DNA of 59,409 nucleotides from assembly GCA_021414115.1 (NCBI GenBank), contig JAIOPD010000046.1:1-59409 (forward strand), in the 5' to 3' direction. This document shows positions 19,368 to 29,164 of the stretch, piece after piece. The number at the start of each line of letters is the position of its first letter. The first letter of the stretch is position 1. The stretch comes from Planctomycetia bacterium (GTDB lineage Bacteria > Planctomycetota > Planctomycetia > Pirellulales > UBA1268). The notes beneath the pieces are model-generated. The model did not search any database. It was not told where the DNA came from and saw only the letters and a program-made list of their open reading frames with translations. The position numbers were made by a program, and so were the translations under genes.

Positions 19368-20227
19368 ATACGCTCGCGGCCGACCATGCGGCGTGCGCGG
19401 AGGCGCTGAAGAAGTCGGGGTCGAGTTTCGCGCTGCCGATTCGCCTCCTGCCCGAGGCGAAGCGCCGCGGCACGACCGCGCTCTACGCGTTCTGCCGTAT
19501 CGCCGACGACCTCGTCGATGATGCGGCCGATGAGGCGACGGCATCGTCGGGGCTCGCGGCCTTCTCCGCGGCCACGGAGGCGGCGCTTGCAGGCCACGCC
19601 GTCGAGGATCCCGTGCTGCGGGCGGTTGCCGACACGGTGCGCCGGTTCGCCATTCCGGCAACGTGCCTCCGCGACATTCTCGCCGGCGTGCGGATGGACC
19701 TCACGCAGCGGCGTTACGCGACGTTCGGCGATCTCGAACGCTACTGCAGCCGCGTGGCGAGCGCCGTCGGCGTGGCCGCGATCCACGTCTGGGGTTACAC
19801 CGACCCGGAGGCGATCGTCCTGTCGCACGACTGCGGCATCGCCTTCCAACTCACCAACATCCTCCGCGACATCCCCGAGGATCTCGGCCGCGAGCGGATC
19901 TACCTGCCGCACGAAGACTTCGCCGCCTGCGGCTGCATGGAAGACGACCTCGTGGCGGGGCGGCTGGGGCCGGGATTCACGAGACTCGCGGCACTCGAGG
20001 TCGAGCGTGCCGCCGGCTTCTACGCGCGGGCGGCGGCGATCGACGGCATGCTCTCCACCGACGGCCGCGGTGTCTTTCGCGCGATGTTCGGCCTTTACCG
20101 GTCGATGCTGGCCGCCGTGCGGCGGACCGGTCCGGGCATCTTCACGAGCCGGGTCAGACCCTCGCGGCCGCGGCTGCTGGCGGCGGCCGCCGCGACGCTC
20201 CTCTGTGGCACCCGGAGTCTCCGATGA
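19364..20227 (+). CDS. hpnD: Presqualene diphosphate synthase HpnD
   Basis: Condenses two FPP to presqualene diphosphate. The 287-aa product has YAFCRIADDLVDDA and QLTNILRDIPEDLGRERIYLP, the two Asp-rich motifs of the family, and YCSRVASAVG between them. The start at 19364 lies inside the hpnC stop with GAAGGAG upstream. Its own stop overlaps hpnE by four bases, so hpnC-hpnD-hpnE is one tightly coupled unit. Confidence 0.93.
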   Translation: MNTLAADHAACAEALKKSGSSFALPIRLLPEAKRRGTTALYAFCRIADDLVDDAADEATASSGLAAFSAATEAALAGHAVEDPVLRAVADTVRRFAIPATCLRDILAGVRMDLTQRRYATFGDLERYCSRVASAVGVAAIHVWGYTDPEAIVLSHDCGIAFQLTNILRDIPEDLGRERIYLPHEDFAACGCMEDDLVAGRLGPGFTRLAALEVERAAGFYARAAAIDGMLSTDGRGVFRAMFGLYRSMLAAVRRTGPGIFTSRVRPSRPRLLAAAAATLLCGTRSLR

Positions 20228-23200
20228 ATCAAACCGCGCCGCTACCGGTCGCGCAGGGGCCGCGGGTCGTCGTCGTGGGCGGCGGGCTCGCCGGATTGGC
20301 CGCGGCGGCCGCGCTCCTCGATGCAGGGCTTGCGGTGACGATTCTGGAGGGCCGCCGACGTGCCGGTGGGCGGGCGGCGTCATTCGACGACCCGGTGTCG
20401 GGCGGGCTCGTCGATGCCTGTCAGCACGTGGCCATGGGTTGCTGCACCAACTTTCTCGACCTCTGCCGCCGCGCCGGGATCGACCACGCGCTGCGATGCG
20501 ACCGCACGCTCTGGTTCATCGGCCCGGATGGCGACCGCAGCCGCTGCACGCCGTCGCGGTGGCTGCCGGCCCCGCTCCATCTGGCTCCCCTGCTCTTCGG
20601 CATGCGACACTTCTCGCTGCGTGAGAAGGCAGCCCTCGCCGCAGGCATGCTCCGGCTGGCACGGGTGCGGCCGCGACAGACCGCTGACACCCGGACGGCC
20701 CTCGGATGGCTGCGAGCCGCGGGTCAGCCGCCGCGGGTGATCGAGCTCTTCTGGCAGCCGGTGATCGAAAGCGCCTTGGGTGAATCGATCGATCTCGTCA
20801 GTGTCGCCGCCGCTCGGAAGGTGGCGGTGGACGGATTTCTTGCCCACCGAGACGCCGCCGATCTCGTCGTGCCGACCGAGCCGCTCGGCATTCTCTTTGG
20901 CGAGCGGCTCGTGGCCTGGCTTGCGTCACGCGGGGCGACCGTGCGGACGGCCGCGGCGGCGTCGGCGATCGAGCGGGATACCGAAGGCCTTGTCGTGGCG
21001 GTCCGCTGCGGTGACGAGCAGGTGCCCTGCGATGCGGTCGTGCTGGCGGTGCCCTGGAAGGCCGCCGGCCGGCTCGTGCCCGATCTGGTGGCCGCGGACG
21101 ACGACCGCTTCGCCGGCTCGCCGATCACGGCGGTCCATCTCTGGTTCGACCGCGGCATCGTCGACCTGCCGCACGCGGTCTTGGTGGGCCGCGTGTCGCA
21201 GTGGGTGTTTCGCGGTGAAGACCACGCCGGCGACGGCGCTTCGGCCCCGGGCTACTGCCAGGTCGTGATCAGCGCGTCCCGCGGACTCATGGGGGGCGAT
21301 CGCGAGGCTGTCGTGACCGCCGTCGTCGCCGAGCTTCGGGAGATCTTCCCCGCCGCGCGAGACGCCACGCTGATCGAGGCCCGGGTCGTCACCGATCCCA
21401 CCGCGGTGCTCTCGGTACGGCCGGGCGTCGAGTCGCTGCGGCCCGGGCCGGCGACCGCCGCGGCCAACCTCTTCCTCGCGGGCGACTGGACCGACACCGG
21501 GTGGCCTTCCACCATGGAGGGCGCCATTCGCAGCGGCCGCGCGGCTGCCGACGCCGTGGCTGCGTCGCTGGGCCGACGACTCACGAGCCTCACGGGGGAT
21601 CTGCCGAAGAACCTGCTGGTGAGACTCGTGTCGGCGGGGATCTTCATGGCGGTCGTCATCCTCGCTGGCCTGACGGCGCATCGACGGTCATTCGCCGCGG
21701 AGCCGCGGGCGACCCATAACCAGGGTGCCGCCCTGCCCGAGCCGATCCGTCGTGCGCTGGAGCTGCCCGAAAAGTATCGAGGCCTCGTCGCTCGAGAACG
21801 GCTCGACTGGAAATGGTTGTCTCAGGGAGATGCGTGGTATCGGGTGGCCACCGGAAAGAATGCCTTCGAGTTTTATTGGGTCGATTGCGAGCGAGGAACT
21901 CGCCGGCCGCTGGTCGATCGACAGAAACTCGCGCTGAATCTCGCGAAGACCAGCGGAGTGGCTCAGGATGCCGCGGCACTCGAGTGGGATGGTCTTTCGG
22001 TGGAGCACAGCGCTGGCTCGTGGGAGTCGGTGCGGGTGGCGTTCCGCACAGGAGGCAGGCGGTGGCTGTACGAACCTGCTGCCGATCGGTTGACCGAAGT
22101 CGCTGGCGGAGGCCCCGGGGGATTCGTGGCCCAGCCGACGCCGAAGTCCCGAGCAGGTCGCCCGCGACGATCGGCTCGCAATCCTTCCAGCGAGTCGCCC
22201 GATGGACGTTGGCGGATCGAGCTTCGCGATGAGAAGGCGTGGCTGGTGCCGACCGGTTCAGAAGACCGTCACGCGATGCACGCGATCGAACTTCCAGGGC
22301 AGGAGCCGAACCAGCCGCTGCTCCGCGGCCCCTTTCAATGGTCCCCCGACAGCACCCACGTCGTCGGCTGGGCCAGGGTGCCGGGCGAGCGACGCAGGAT
22401 CACGCTGATCGACTCGCGGCCCGACGACCAGCTGCAGCCGAAACGACGTGAAGTGCCCTACGACAAGCCGGGGGACCGGATCGAGATCGCCTGGCCACGA
22501 CTCTTCGAGATCGGCGCCGCATCGGCCAAGGCGATCCCGATCGCCACCGATCGATGTGCCAATCCGTGGAGCATCGAAGAGCTCGAATGGGCGGCCGATG
22601 GCGGGCGATTGACCTTCTGGTACATCGAGCGCGGGCACCAGTGTGTTCGTTGGCTGGCGGTCGATGCCGCTTCCGGGCATGTCTCGGTGCTGATCGAAGA
22701 GACCAGTCCGACCTTCATCGACTACGCCCACAAGATGGAGCGCAGGAAGCTGGAGTCCAGCGCCGAGCTCATCTGGATGAGCGAGCGGAGCGGCTGGTGC
22801 CATCTGGATCTGCACGATGCGACGACCGGCGCTCGCAAGCATCCGATCACCTCGGGCCCGTGGGTGGTCCGCGGGATCGAACGGATCGACGAGGCATCCG
22901 GGCAGCTGTGGATCTCGGCGGGTGGTTTCCATCCCGGCGAGGATCCGTACCACCGGCATCTGGTGCGCGTCGGGATGGATGGTTCGGATCCCGTGCCGAT
23001 CACGCAAGGAGACGGAGATCACGAATGGAACTTCTCGGACGATGGCCGATTCATTCTCGATCGTTGCAGTCGTGTCGATCTTCCTCCCGTCCATCGATTG
23101 ATCGACGCGCATAGCGGACGGGTGATAATCGAACTGGAGCAGGCGGACTGGTCGGCGCTGCTCGCGGCGGGTTGGCAGGCTCCTGTGCGATTCGTCGCCA

Positions 23201-23946
23201 AGGGGCGTGATGGGAAAACCGACATCCATGGAATCATTCACCGGCCCAGCGGTTTCCGGGAAGGCGAAAAGTATCCGGTGATCGAGCAGATCTATGCCGG
23301 GCCGCAGGAGGCCCATGTCCCCAAGGACTTCGGGCTGCATGTGTCGGCCCGGCAGTTAGCGGAGCTTGGTTTCATCGTGGTGCAGATCGATGGCATGGGG
23401 ACGAGCCACCGCAGCAAGGCCTTTCACGATGTCTGTTGGAAAAATCTGGCCGACGCTGGATTCCCCGACCGCCGGGTGTGGATGGAGGCAGCCGCCCGGC
23501 AATTCCCTTCCATGGATCTCTCCCGTGTCGGCATCACGGGCGGGTCGGCGGGCGGGCAGAACGCCCTCGGGGCGCTGCTCTTCCACGGCGATTTCTACGA
23601 TGTCGCCGTCGCCGACTCCGGCTGCCACGATAATCGGCTCGACAAAATCTGGTGGAATGAACTCTGGATGGGCTGGCCGGTCGGGGAGCACTACGCCGCC
23701 CAGAGCAACGTGGTCAACGCTCATCGCTTGCAGGGGCAGCTGCTGCTGATCGTCGGGGAACTCGACGACAACGTCGACCCGGCATCGACGCTCCAGGTGG
23801 TCGATGCTCTGATCGCCGCCGACAAGGATTTCGATCTCCTCTGGATGCCGGGGCTCGGCCATGGAGCCGGGAGCAGCGATTACGGGTGCCGGCGGACGTG
23901 GGAGTTCTTTCTTCGCCATCTCAAACCGGAATCCGTCGGCGACTGA
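20224..23946 (+). CDS. hpnE: HpnE (hydroxysqualene oxidoreductase) fused in frame to a signal-anchored S9 peptidase
   Basis: One uninterrupted 1240-aa frame. Residues 1-450 are HpnE, the FAD amine-oxidase-like enzyme that turns hydroxysqualene into squalene: VVVVGGGLAGLAAAAALLDAG at the N-terminus and LFLAGDWTDTGWPSTMEGAI near its end. Residues about 463-485 are a hydrophobic segment ending in a signal-peptide-like SFAAEP. The rest (about 490-1240) is a DPP-IV-type prolyl oligopeptidase: beta-propeller, then S1108 in GGSAGG, Asp1181/1182 in GELDDN and H1213 in GLGHGAG. A GTGA at the hydrophobic segment looks like an old stop/start overlap, so two genes may have merged through an indel, or a base error has joined them. 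Topologically a cytoplasmic HpnE would tether an exported peptidase. Confidence 0.85.
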   Translation: MNQTAPLPVAQGPRVVVVGGGLAGLAAAAALLDAGLAVTILEGRRRAGGRAASFDDPVSGGLVDACQHVAMGCCTNFLDLCRRAGIDHALRCDRTLWFIGPDGDRSRCTPSRWLPAPLHLAPLLFGMRHFSLREKAALAAGMLRLARVRPRQTADTRTALGWLRAAGQPPRVIELFWQPVIESALGESIDLVSVAAARKVAVDGFLAHRDAADLVVPTEPLGILFGERLVAWLASRGATVRTAAAASAIERDTEGLVVAVRCGDEQVPCDAVVLAVPWKAAGRLVPDLVAADDDRFAGSPITAVHLWFDRGIVDLPHAVLVGRVSQWVFRGEDHAGDGASAPGYCQVVISASRGLMGGDREAVVTAVVAELREIFPAARDATLIEARVVTDPTAVLSVRPGVESLRPGPATAAANLFLAGDWTDTGWPSTMEGAIRSGRAAADAVAASLGRRLTSLTGDLPKNLLVRLVSAGIFMAVVILAGLTAHRRSFAAEPRATHNQGAALPEPIRRALELPEKYRGLVARERLDWKWLSQGDAWYRVATGKNAFEFYWVDCERGTRRPLVDRQKLALNLAKTSGVAQDAAALEWDGLSVEHSAGSWESVRVAFRTGGRRWLYEPAADRLTEVAGGGPGGFVAQPTPKSRAGRPRRSARNPSSESPDGRWRIELRDEKAWLVPTGSEDRHAMHAIELPGQEPNQPLLRGPFQWSPDSTHVVGWARVPGERRRITLIDSRPDDQLQPKRREVPYDKPGDRIEIAWPRLFEIGAASAKAIPIATDRCANPWSIEELEWAADGGRLTFWYIERGHQCVRWLAVDAASGHVSVLIEETSPTFIDYAHKMERRKLESSAELIWMSERSGWCHLDLHDATTGARKHPITSGPWVVRGIERIDEASGQLWISAGGFHPGEDPYHRHLVRVGMDGSDPVPITQGDGDHEWNFSDDGRFILDRCSRVDLPPVHRLIDAHSGRVIIELEQADWSALLAAGWQAPVRFVAKGRDGKTDIHGIIHRPSGFREGEKYPVIEQIYAGPQEAHVPKDFGLHVSARQLAELGFIVVQIDGMGTSHRSKAFHDVCWKNLADAGFPDRRVWMEAAARQFPSMDLSRVGITGGSAGGQNALGALLFHGDFYDVAVADSGCHDNRLDKIWWNELWMGWPVGEHYAAQSNVVNAHRLQGQLLLIVGELDDNVDPASTLQVVDALIAADKDFDLLWMPGLGHGAGSSDYGCRRTWEFFLRHLKPESVGD

Positions 23947-24049
23947 TACGGCTCCCACTGAAGCCTCGCCGGTCAGGGCTCGATGTCCTGCCGATTGGGT
24001 TTTCTGGTGGTGAACGCCGGTTGGTAATGGATCGGGCACGAGCAGCCCC

Positions 24050-24230
24050 TTGCGCGACCGCGGCGTATACGGACCGCCTCGAGACGGTGCTGGAGTGGCC
24101 CTCGGCGCTGCCTCCAATCAGGAAGCCCCAAGCGCGACCGCGGGGTATACGCCCTCCATCCCGTTTCGTTCCTCGGTACCCTCACGCTCAGCCGCCCGGA
24201 TACCCGTCGCTCGCGCTCCGGGCTTCCCGA
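24050..24230 (-). repeat. Dispersed palindromic repeat, locus 5 (B and A arms, reverse orientation)
   Basis: The B arm in reverse orientation is at about 24119-24166 and the A arm at 24196-24230. A degenerate B-like stretch is at 24050-24076. The locus lies between the convergent 3' ends of the hpnE-peptidase gene and hpnG. The remaining sequence in 23947-24387 shows no gene. Confidence 0.82.
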
Positions 24231-24387
24231 GCCCGCAAAAAGCTCAAGAGGCGAAGCGGACCCATCGCCGGCTCCGTCAGGCAGACGTCCGTTCAATCCA
24301 TGCAACGCGATGGTGCACGCGCGAGGCTCACGTGTGACCCGTATGACGCGACCGGCAGTTCCGGCAGGTCTGCACCTGCGGCTCGCG

Positions 24388-25176
24388 TCAGGAGGGTGAC
24401 GACGGGATGGGAAGCATCTTCACGAGCTCGACGAGTGCGGCCGCGAGCGTCTTTCCATCGACGACGGCATGCTCCCAGAGTCGCCACAGGTCGACGGCAG
24501 CCCGGGGCCGCCTGCCGATGGCGCCGACCGCGGCACCGAGCCTGCGGAGCGACGACTGCGGAGCGGCCAGCGTGGCCACCTCGCGGGGCAACTCCTGCGA
24601 GGCATCGTCCGAGACCACGCGGACCGAAGCGCAATCGATGCCCGCAGATCGGGCGACGCTTGCCACCGCGTAGGTCTCCATGTCGACCAGCTGCGCACCG
24701 AACCGGGTCGCAAGCAGACGCTTCGCCGCCGCGGTCGCGGCCACGTTCGACACGGTGACGATCGACACGGCGGCCGTGCGTGATTCAGCCACGATACCGA
24801 TCTGCGCGAGCGGAATCGGGGGCCTGTCCATCTCGGTCAGGCTCGCGCCGGGCCGCACGACGCTGCCGCGGGGCAGCGCCGGGTCGAGGCCGCCGGCGAA
24901 TCCCGCACTGATCAGCAGGCGCGGGCGGTGGCCATCGACGAGCAGACGAGTGGCGGCAGCCGCGGCGTCGGCCCCGACGCCCGCCACGCACCAGGCCACC
25001 CGGCGGCCGGTCACGGTCCCCTGATGAAACCTTCCGGTGGCGGCCCGGATCTCGACGCGGTCGGTGACAAGCCGTTCGAAGGCGTCGGCCTCGATCGGCA
25101 CCGCGAAGACGACGCCCGCGTCGCAGCCGGCAGCCGACGGCAGGCCGGCGGTGCTCGATGGGTCGGGATCTCTCAT
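24388..25176 (-). CDS. hpnG: Nucleoside phosphorylase-family protein, probable adenosylhopane nucleosidase HpnG
   Basis: Removes adenine from adenosylhopane to give (phospho)ribosylhopane, the step after HpnH. The 262-aa product has the phosphorylase/nucleosidase fold: VVFAVPIEADAFERL at the start, LLISAGFAGGLDPAL, and the LVDMETYAVASVARSAG segment with the conserved Met-Glu. The start at 25176 (MRDPDPSS) is chosen because the longer frame overlaps the Cys-rich gene. The link to hopanoids rests on shc, hpnH and hpnCDE nearby; by motif alone it could be another 5'-methylthioadenosine/purine nucleosidase. Confidence 0.8.
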   Translation of the reverse strand: MRDPDPSSTAGLPSAAGCDAGVVFAVPIEADAFERLVTDRVEIRAATGRFHQGTVTGRRVAWCVAGVGADAAAAATRLLVDGHRPRLLISAGFAGGLDPALPRGSVVRPGASLTEMDRPPIPLAQIGIVAESRTAAVSIVTVSNVAATAAAKRLLATRFGAQLVDMETYAVASVARSAGIDCASVRVVSDDASQELPREVATLAAPQSSLRRLGAAVGAIGRRPRAAVDLWRLWEHAVVDGKTLAAALVELVKMLPIPSSPS

Positions 25177-25216
25177 GGGGACGGACCAGCGCGGGCATCC
25201 GTCGGCATGCCCTGGA

Positions 25217-25672
25217 TCACCACCAGCCGCAGCGGCGGACCAGGTTGAGCGGATTCCACCAGCATAGCCGGTCGCCGCCGGAGCAGGACGCGCAGTCGCA
25301 CGGCTCGGCTGCCACCATCTGCACCTCATACTTCGGCACCCGTTCGACCGTCTCGGGGCCATCGGTCTTATAGAACCGCTTTTTGACGATCACGTCGCCG
25401 CAGGGGGGGCTGCAACGGCACTCGGGCTCCGGCGCATGCCAGGAATCTCGGCCGCGGACGCAGGCGTATTCGCACTTCATCGAGTATTTCGGCTTCGAGG
25501 ACTTCTTCTCGTCCCAGGTCGCCTTGCAGGCGGGCACGCACTGCTGGCACACGGTCGTGTCGGTGCATGTCGTGCAGCCGTGCAGCCCGTGGCCGGAATG
25601 GGCCACTCGCGAGACGGCCGCGCCGACAAGAGCCACAGCGGCTGCGGTGAAGACCAGGATGATGCGTCGCAT
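25217..25672 (-). CDS. Small secreted cysteine-rich protein
   Basis: A 151-aa protein with a signal peptide (RRIILVFTAAAVALVGAAV) and about 15 cysteines in the mature part, in pairs such as CTTC, CQQC, CRCSPPC and CDCASC. The spacing could bind metal or form disulfides; I do not recognise the family. AGGAG precedes ATG 25672. It lies 29 bases after the porin gene and 40 bases before hpnG on the same strand, so it may be co-transcribed with both. Such short Cys-rich exported proteins are common in planctomycetes. Confidence 0.75.
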   Translation of the reverse strand: MRRIILVFTAAAVALVGAAVSRVAHSGHGLHGCTTCTDTTVCQQCVPACKATWDEKKSSKPKYSMKCEYACVRGRDSWHAPEPECRCSPPCGDVIVKKRFYKTDGPETVERVPKYEVQMVAAEPCDCASCSGGDRLCWWNPLNLVRRCGWW

Positions 25673-25701
25673 CGGGAGACTCCTGCGATGGAGGCGGTGG
25701 T

Positions 25702-27504
25702 TCAGAAGTCGAAGGCCAGCCGGGTGCCCAAGCCGTGAATCCAGCCGCTGCCGTCGTAGCTCGGCGACGGCACGACGACGCCGTTGACCTTGTTGAAGGG
25801 CGTGCTCTGGAAGTCGCGATAGGTGAAGTCGTAGTTGAAATAGACGCGGGCGTTGGGATTGAGCAGCCAGTTGAGGCCGAGCGTCATGCCGTTGAGCACG
25901 CCGCCATTCACCTGGCCGTCGCTGAGGCAGAGGTAGTTGTAGCGCATGCCCACCTGCCAGGCGCCCTCGCTCAGGTTGAGCCGCCGGCCGGAGCCGCCGC
26001 CGCGGACGGCGTAGAAGTTGTTGTGCGGGACGGGACGGTCGAAGCGATATTCCATCTTCGAGTAGGTGCGGCTCTCGCCCGTGAGGAAATAGAGCACCTC
26101 GGCATAGCCGCCCTGGTAGAAGACGGTGCCGACATTCGTGCCGGGGGCCGGTTGATAGCCGTTGGTGACGAGCGGGCCCGCGCTCGTCGTCCGCGTGTTG
26201 TAGAGCCACGAGCCGAAGTACTCCGACTGGAACGACCACGGGCCGTTGTTGCCCACCAGTTCGAGGCCGAGCATATTTTGCCAGGTGCCCTGCAGCAGCC
26301 CGGAGTCGGCATAGATCGAGTTGAGCGGACCGGGGGGGCCGTTTCGCAGCGAGCCGCGGCTGCGGAACCGGACCGCGTCGATGGGATCGCTGTTGGGCAG
26401 TCCCGTCGTCCTGTCGAACGACGTGTACTGCCGGCGCGGCTCCATCGTCCTTCCCGAGATCGCCGTGTGGAGCAGTTTGCGGCCTTCGTCCTCGTAGATC
26501 GGGAGCCAGACGAGCCGGCCGACCGTCATGCTGCCGCCGCTGGAGTTGGAGAAGCCGAAGGGATTGCTCGTGTTCTTGAACTCGCCGATCTGCCAGCCGA
26601 TGTCCCCCTCTTCGTTGCTGTTCATCACCTGGATGCCCGGGAGGAAGCCGTTGTTGAACGGGCCCTCGAAGGCATCCTGGCTGAACGACCGCTCCATAAA
26701 GTTGAGCCAGCGGCTGCTCGTCAGATGTTCGTAGCCGAACGGGTCTTTCTGGTTGCCGACGCGGACGGTGCCCAGAATGGGGACCTCGCGAATCTGTAGC
26801 CAGAGGTCGGTGACGGCGGTCACCGGACCGGAGTCGCGCTCCGTCGGAAAGACTTCGTTGTTGATGTTGAGCTGGTTGACGAAGTCGTATTCGCAGGCCC
26901 AATCGTAGAACTCATACATCCGGCCTTCGATGCGGAGGCGGGCACGACGCAACGCCACCGTGTCGGCGAGCTCGGGGTCGAGGCCGCCCTGAGTCGGCGG
27001 CTGATTGGGGCCGGGAGCGGCCGAGAACGCCACGGCATCGACCTGCGTGCGACCGCCGATCTTGACGCGGAAATCCTTGTTGGCCGACTCGGCCTGAAAG
27101 GAGTTGGCCCACTTCGACTTGTAGGCCGTGTCGGTGCCGATCTCGTAGGGCTCAGCGGGCTTCTTGTCTTCTTTCTTGCCGTCCGTTTTTCCTTCAGACC
27201 CGCCGTCTTTGCCGGCCTTCGCCTTGTCGGGAGCGGGCAGAGGCTCGGGCGCGGCCTTCTGTTCCAGTTCCTTCAGCCGCGTCTCGAGCGCCGTAATCCG
27301 TTGCCGCTCCGCGGTGACGGCCGCCGACACCTCGGCGAATGAACCGAAATCGGTGGCCACGCTCTCGAGCGCGAGAGGCTGGCTGTCGTTCGCGTCGCCA
27401 AGGACCAGGAGCTCGGCGGCTCGGGGAGTCACCGGGTTGCCGCACCACGCGGCGGCGGCAAACGCGAGCCACGCTCCGAGACGGTGACTTCCGCTGAGGG
27501 GCAT
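25702..27504 (-). CDS. Outer-membrane porin, OprO/OprP (phosphate-selective) type
   Basis: A 600-aa exported protein. It has a signal peptide (GAWLAFAAAAWCGNPVTPRAAE), a short coiled coil (about 50-75, ERQRITALETRLKELEQK), a Lys/Pro-rich linker, then a beta-barrel of alternating strands ending in Phe (GTRLAFDF). VALRRARLRIEGRMYEFYDW and KDPFGYEHLTSS are typical of this porin family. The start at 27504 is preferred over 27522 because GGAG lies ten bases upstream. It follows a two-component pair on the same strand, which may control it. Phosphate selectivity is a family name here, not shown. Confidence 0.85.
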   Translation of the reverse strand: MPLSGSHRLGAWLAFAAAAWCGNPVTPRAAELLVLGDANDSQPLALESVATDFGSFAEVSAAVTAERQRITALETRLKELEQKAAPEPLPAPDKAKAGKDGGSEGKTDGKKEDKKPAEPYEIGTDTAYKSKWANSFQAESANKDFRVKIGGRTQVDAVAFSAAPGPNQPPTQGGLDPELADTVALRRARLRIEGRMYEFYDWACEYDFVNQLNINNEVFPTERDSGPVTAVTDLWLQIREVPILGTVRVGNQKDPFGYEHLTSSRWLNFMERSFSQDAFEGPFNNGFLPGIQVMNSNEEGDIGWQIGEFKNTSNPFGFSNSSGGSMTVGRLVWLPIYEDEGRKLLHTAISGRTMEPRRQYTSFDRTTGLPNSDPIDAVRFRSRGSLRNGPPGPLNSIYADSGLLQGTWQNMLGLELVGNNGPWSFQSEYFGSWLYNTRTTSAGPLVTNGYQPAPGTNVGTVFYQGGYAEVLYFLTGESRTYSKMEYRFDRPVPHNNFYAVRGGGSGRRLNLSEGAWQVGMRYNYLCLSDGQVNGGVLNGMTLGLNWLLNPNARVYFNYDFTYRDFQSTPFNKVNGVVVPSPSYDGSGWIHGLGTRLAFDF

Positions 27505-27640
27505 GAGGCGGGCTCCAAGCATCGCAAGTTCCGCAGGCTGCCTCGCTTTCGCGGGCCGGCGATGCGGAACGATCGCTCTCACCGGAGTTATCGGAAGAGT
27601 CGGCAAGCCGCTTGATGAGGAATCGGCGTTGCCCCGAAGT

Positions 27641-29164
27641 TCACAACTGCCGGAAAGAAACAGAGTCTGCCATGCCGGAGGCCGTGGGCTGGGCGGGGCG
27701 AGAGCCAGCGCTTGCGGCAGGCTGCGGAGGTTGCGGGGGAGAGCGAGGACGGCCTGCTTGGGGTGGCGCCGGGAGTCTCACGGTGACGGTCGTTCCCTCG
27801 GCGACACGGCTCGCCATCACGATCGTGCCGCCGTACGACTCGATGATCGACTTGCAGATTGCCAGCCCCAGACCGCCGCTTCTCGCGGTGCCGCCGTGGC
27901 TGCGTGCGTGATCGGCTTTGTAGAACCGGTCGAAGATGTGGGCCAGATCCTGGGCCGCGATGCCCACGCCGGTGTCGGTCACGGTCAGCACGGCGTCGCC
28001 CGTGATCGGAGCCTCGGCCACCCGCACTTCGACGCGGCCTCCCGCGGGCGTGAAGCGAATCGCGTTGTCGAGCAGGTTGCTCGCCACCCTCCGGAAGTCG
28101 TCGGCTTTCCCCGGCGCCATCACCGACTTGCCCGCGAGCAGTGTCAGGCTCACGCCCTTGTCCTCCGCGGCCCCCGCGAACATGCCCGTCGACTGGACCG
28201 CGATTGCCGTGATGTCCTGCGCGTCCAGATTCACGGGAGCACCATCCGCGCCGGTCTCGGCGAGGATCAGTAGGTCGTTCGTGATTTTCGCGAGGTGGCG
28301 GGCCGCTTCGAGAATGTCGGTCAATGTCTCCTGCCGCTCGGGGGCGGCGTCGCCCTGAGAGACGGCGACTTCGAGCGAGCTTTGCAGCGCGGCCAGCGGC
28401 CCACGCAGTTCGTGGGCGGCGTCGGCCACAAACTGCTCCTGCCGATCGACGTGTGTCGCGACCGAATCGAGCAGGCCGTTGATGGTTTGGGAAAGGCGGT
28501 CGAGTTCGTCCTGTGTGCCGCGGACGAGCAGCCGGTCGCCGAGTCGCGTCGGCTTGAGCAGTTCGGCGGTCCGCAGGATGTTCGCCACCGGCCGCGTCGC
28601 CCGCACGGCGAGCCAGTAGGCCATCAGGGGCGTGAGCAGCGACAGCCCTCCGCCGACGGTGAGGAGTATCCGCAGCAAGCCGCTCAGGCTCTCGTCGAGG
28701 CCGGTCGTGTAGGTTCCCAGCCGCACGTGGTAGGCCGGCTGACCGGCGCGCGGAATCCGCAGCCGGAGGTAGCGATACTGGCCGAGTTGTACCGTGTTCT
28801 CCTCGCGGTCGAGCTTTGCCGGCGGGAATGCGGCCACGGCCTCGGGGCAATGATCGCTCGTCCACACAGACCTGCCGTCTTCGGTGAGGAGATGCATGAA
28901 CCAGCCGCGCTCCTCGTGGCTCTCGGCCTTACGGCGCATCTCCGCGACGACCGCGCTTTCGTCGAGGTCGCGGATGGCGAGCACGACTTCCCGGGCGGCG
29001 GCCCGCAGTTCGGCGTCGGTGTCGGCGTAGAGCACGGACTTGGCGGCGACCCTCACGGCGACGAGCGTGGCCGAGGTCATCAACAGCACGACCGCCGCAT
29101 TCCAGATCGTCAACCGGGTGCGAAGACTGGTCGCCCGGAGTCGCTCAGTCAGTCGCGAGAGCAT
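27641..29164 (-). CDS. Membrane sensor histidine kinase
   Basis: A 507-aa kinase: transmembrane segment (about 17-40), periplasmic part, second segment (about 163-185), HAMP (PVANILRTAELLKPTRL), then FVADAAHELRGPLAAL with the phosphorylated His, DNAIRFTP (N box), TDTGVGIA and GGLGLAICKSIIE. The C-terminal 45 residues are Pro-rich. ATG 29164 is preferred over GTG 29170 because GAGG then sits eight bases away. It overlaps the response regulator gene by 20 bases, and the porin gene follows after 136 bases. Confidence 0.92.
   Translation of the reverse strand: MLSRLTERLRATSLRTRLTIWNAAVVLLMTSATLVAVRVAAKSVLYADTDAELRAAAREVVLAIRDLDESAVVAEMRRKAESHEERGWFMHLLTEDGRSVWTSDHCPEAVAAFPPAKLDREENTVQLGQYRYLRLRIPRAGQPAYHVRLGTYTTGLDESLSGLLRILLTVGGGLSLLTPLMAYWLAVRATRPVANILRTAELLKPTRLGDRLLVRGTQDELDRLSQTINGLLDSVATHVDRQEQFVADAAHELRGPLAALQSSLEVAVSQGDAAPERQETLTDILEAARHLAKITNDLLILAETGADGAPVNLDAQDITAIAVQSTGMFAGAAEDKGVSLTLLAGKSVMAPGKADDFRRVASNLLDNAIRFTPAGGRVEVRVAEAPITGDAVLTVTDTGVGIAAQDLAHIFDRFYKADHARSHGGTARSGGLGLAICKSIIESYGGTIVMASRVAEGTTVTVRLPAPPQAGRPRSPPQPPQPAASAGSRPAQPTASGMADSVSFRQL

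Noticed and set aside
19663-20223. N-terminal extension of the hpnE frame
   Set aside because: It overlaps hpnD fully, and the FAD motif begins just after ATG 20224, which forms the ATGA overlap.
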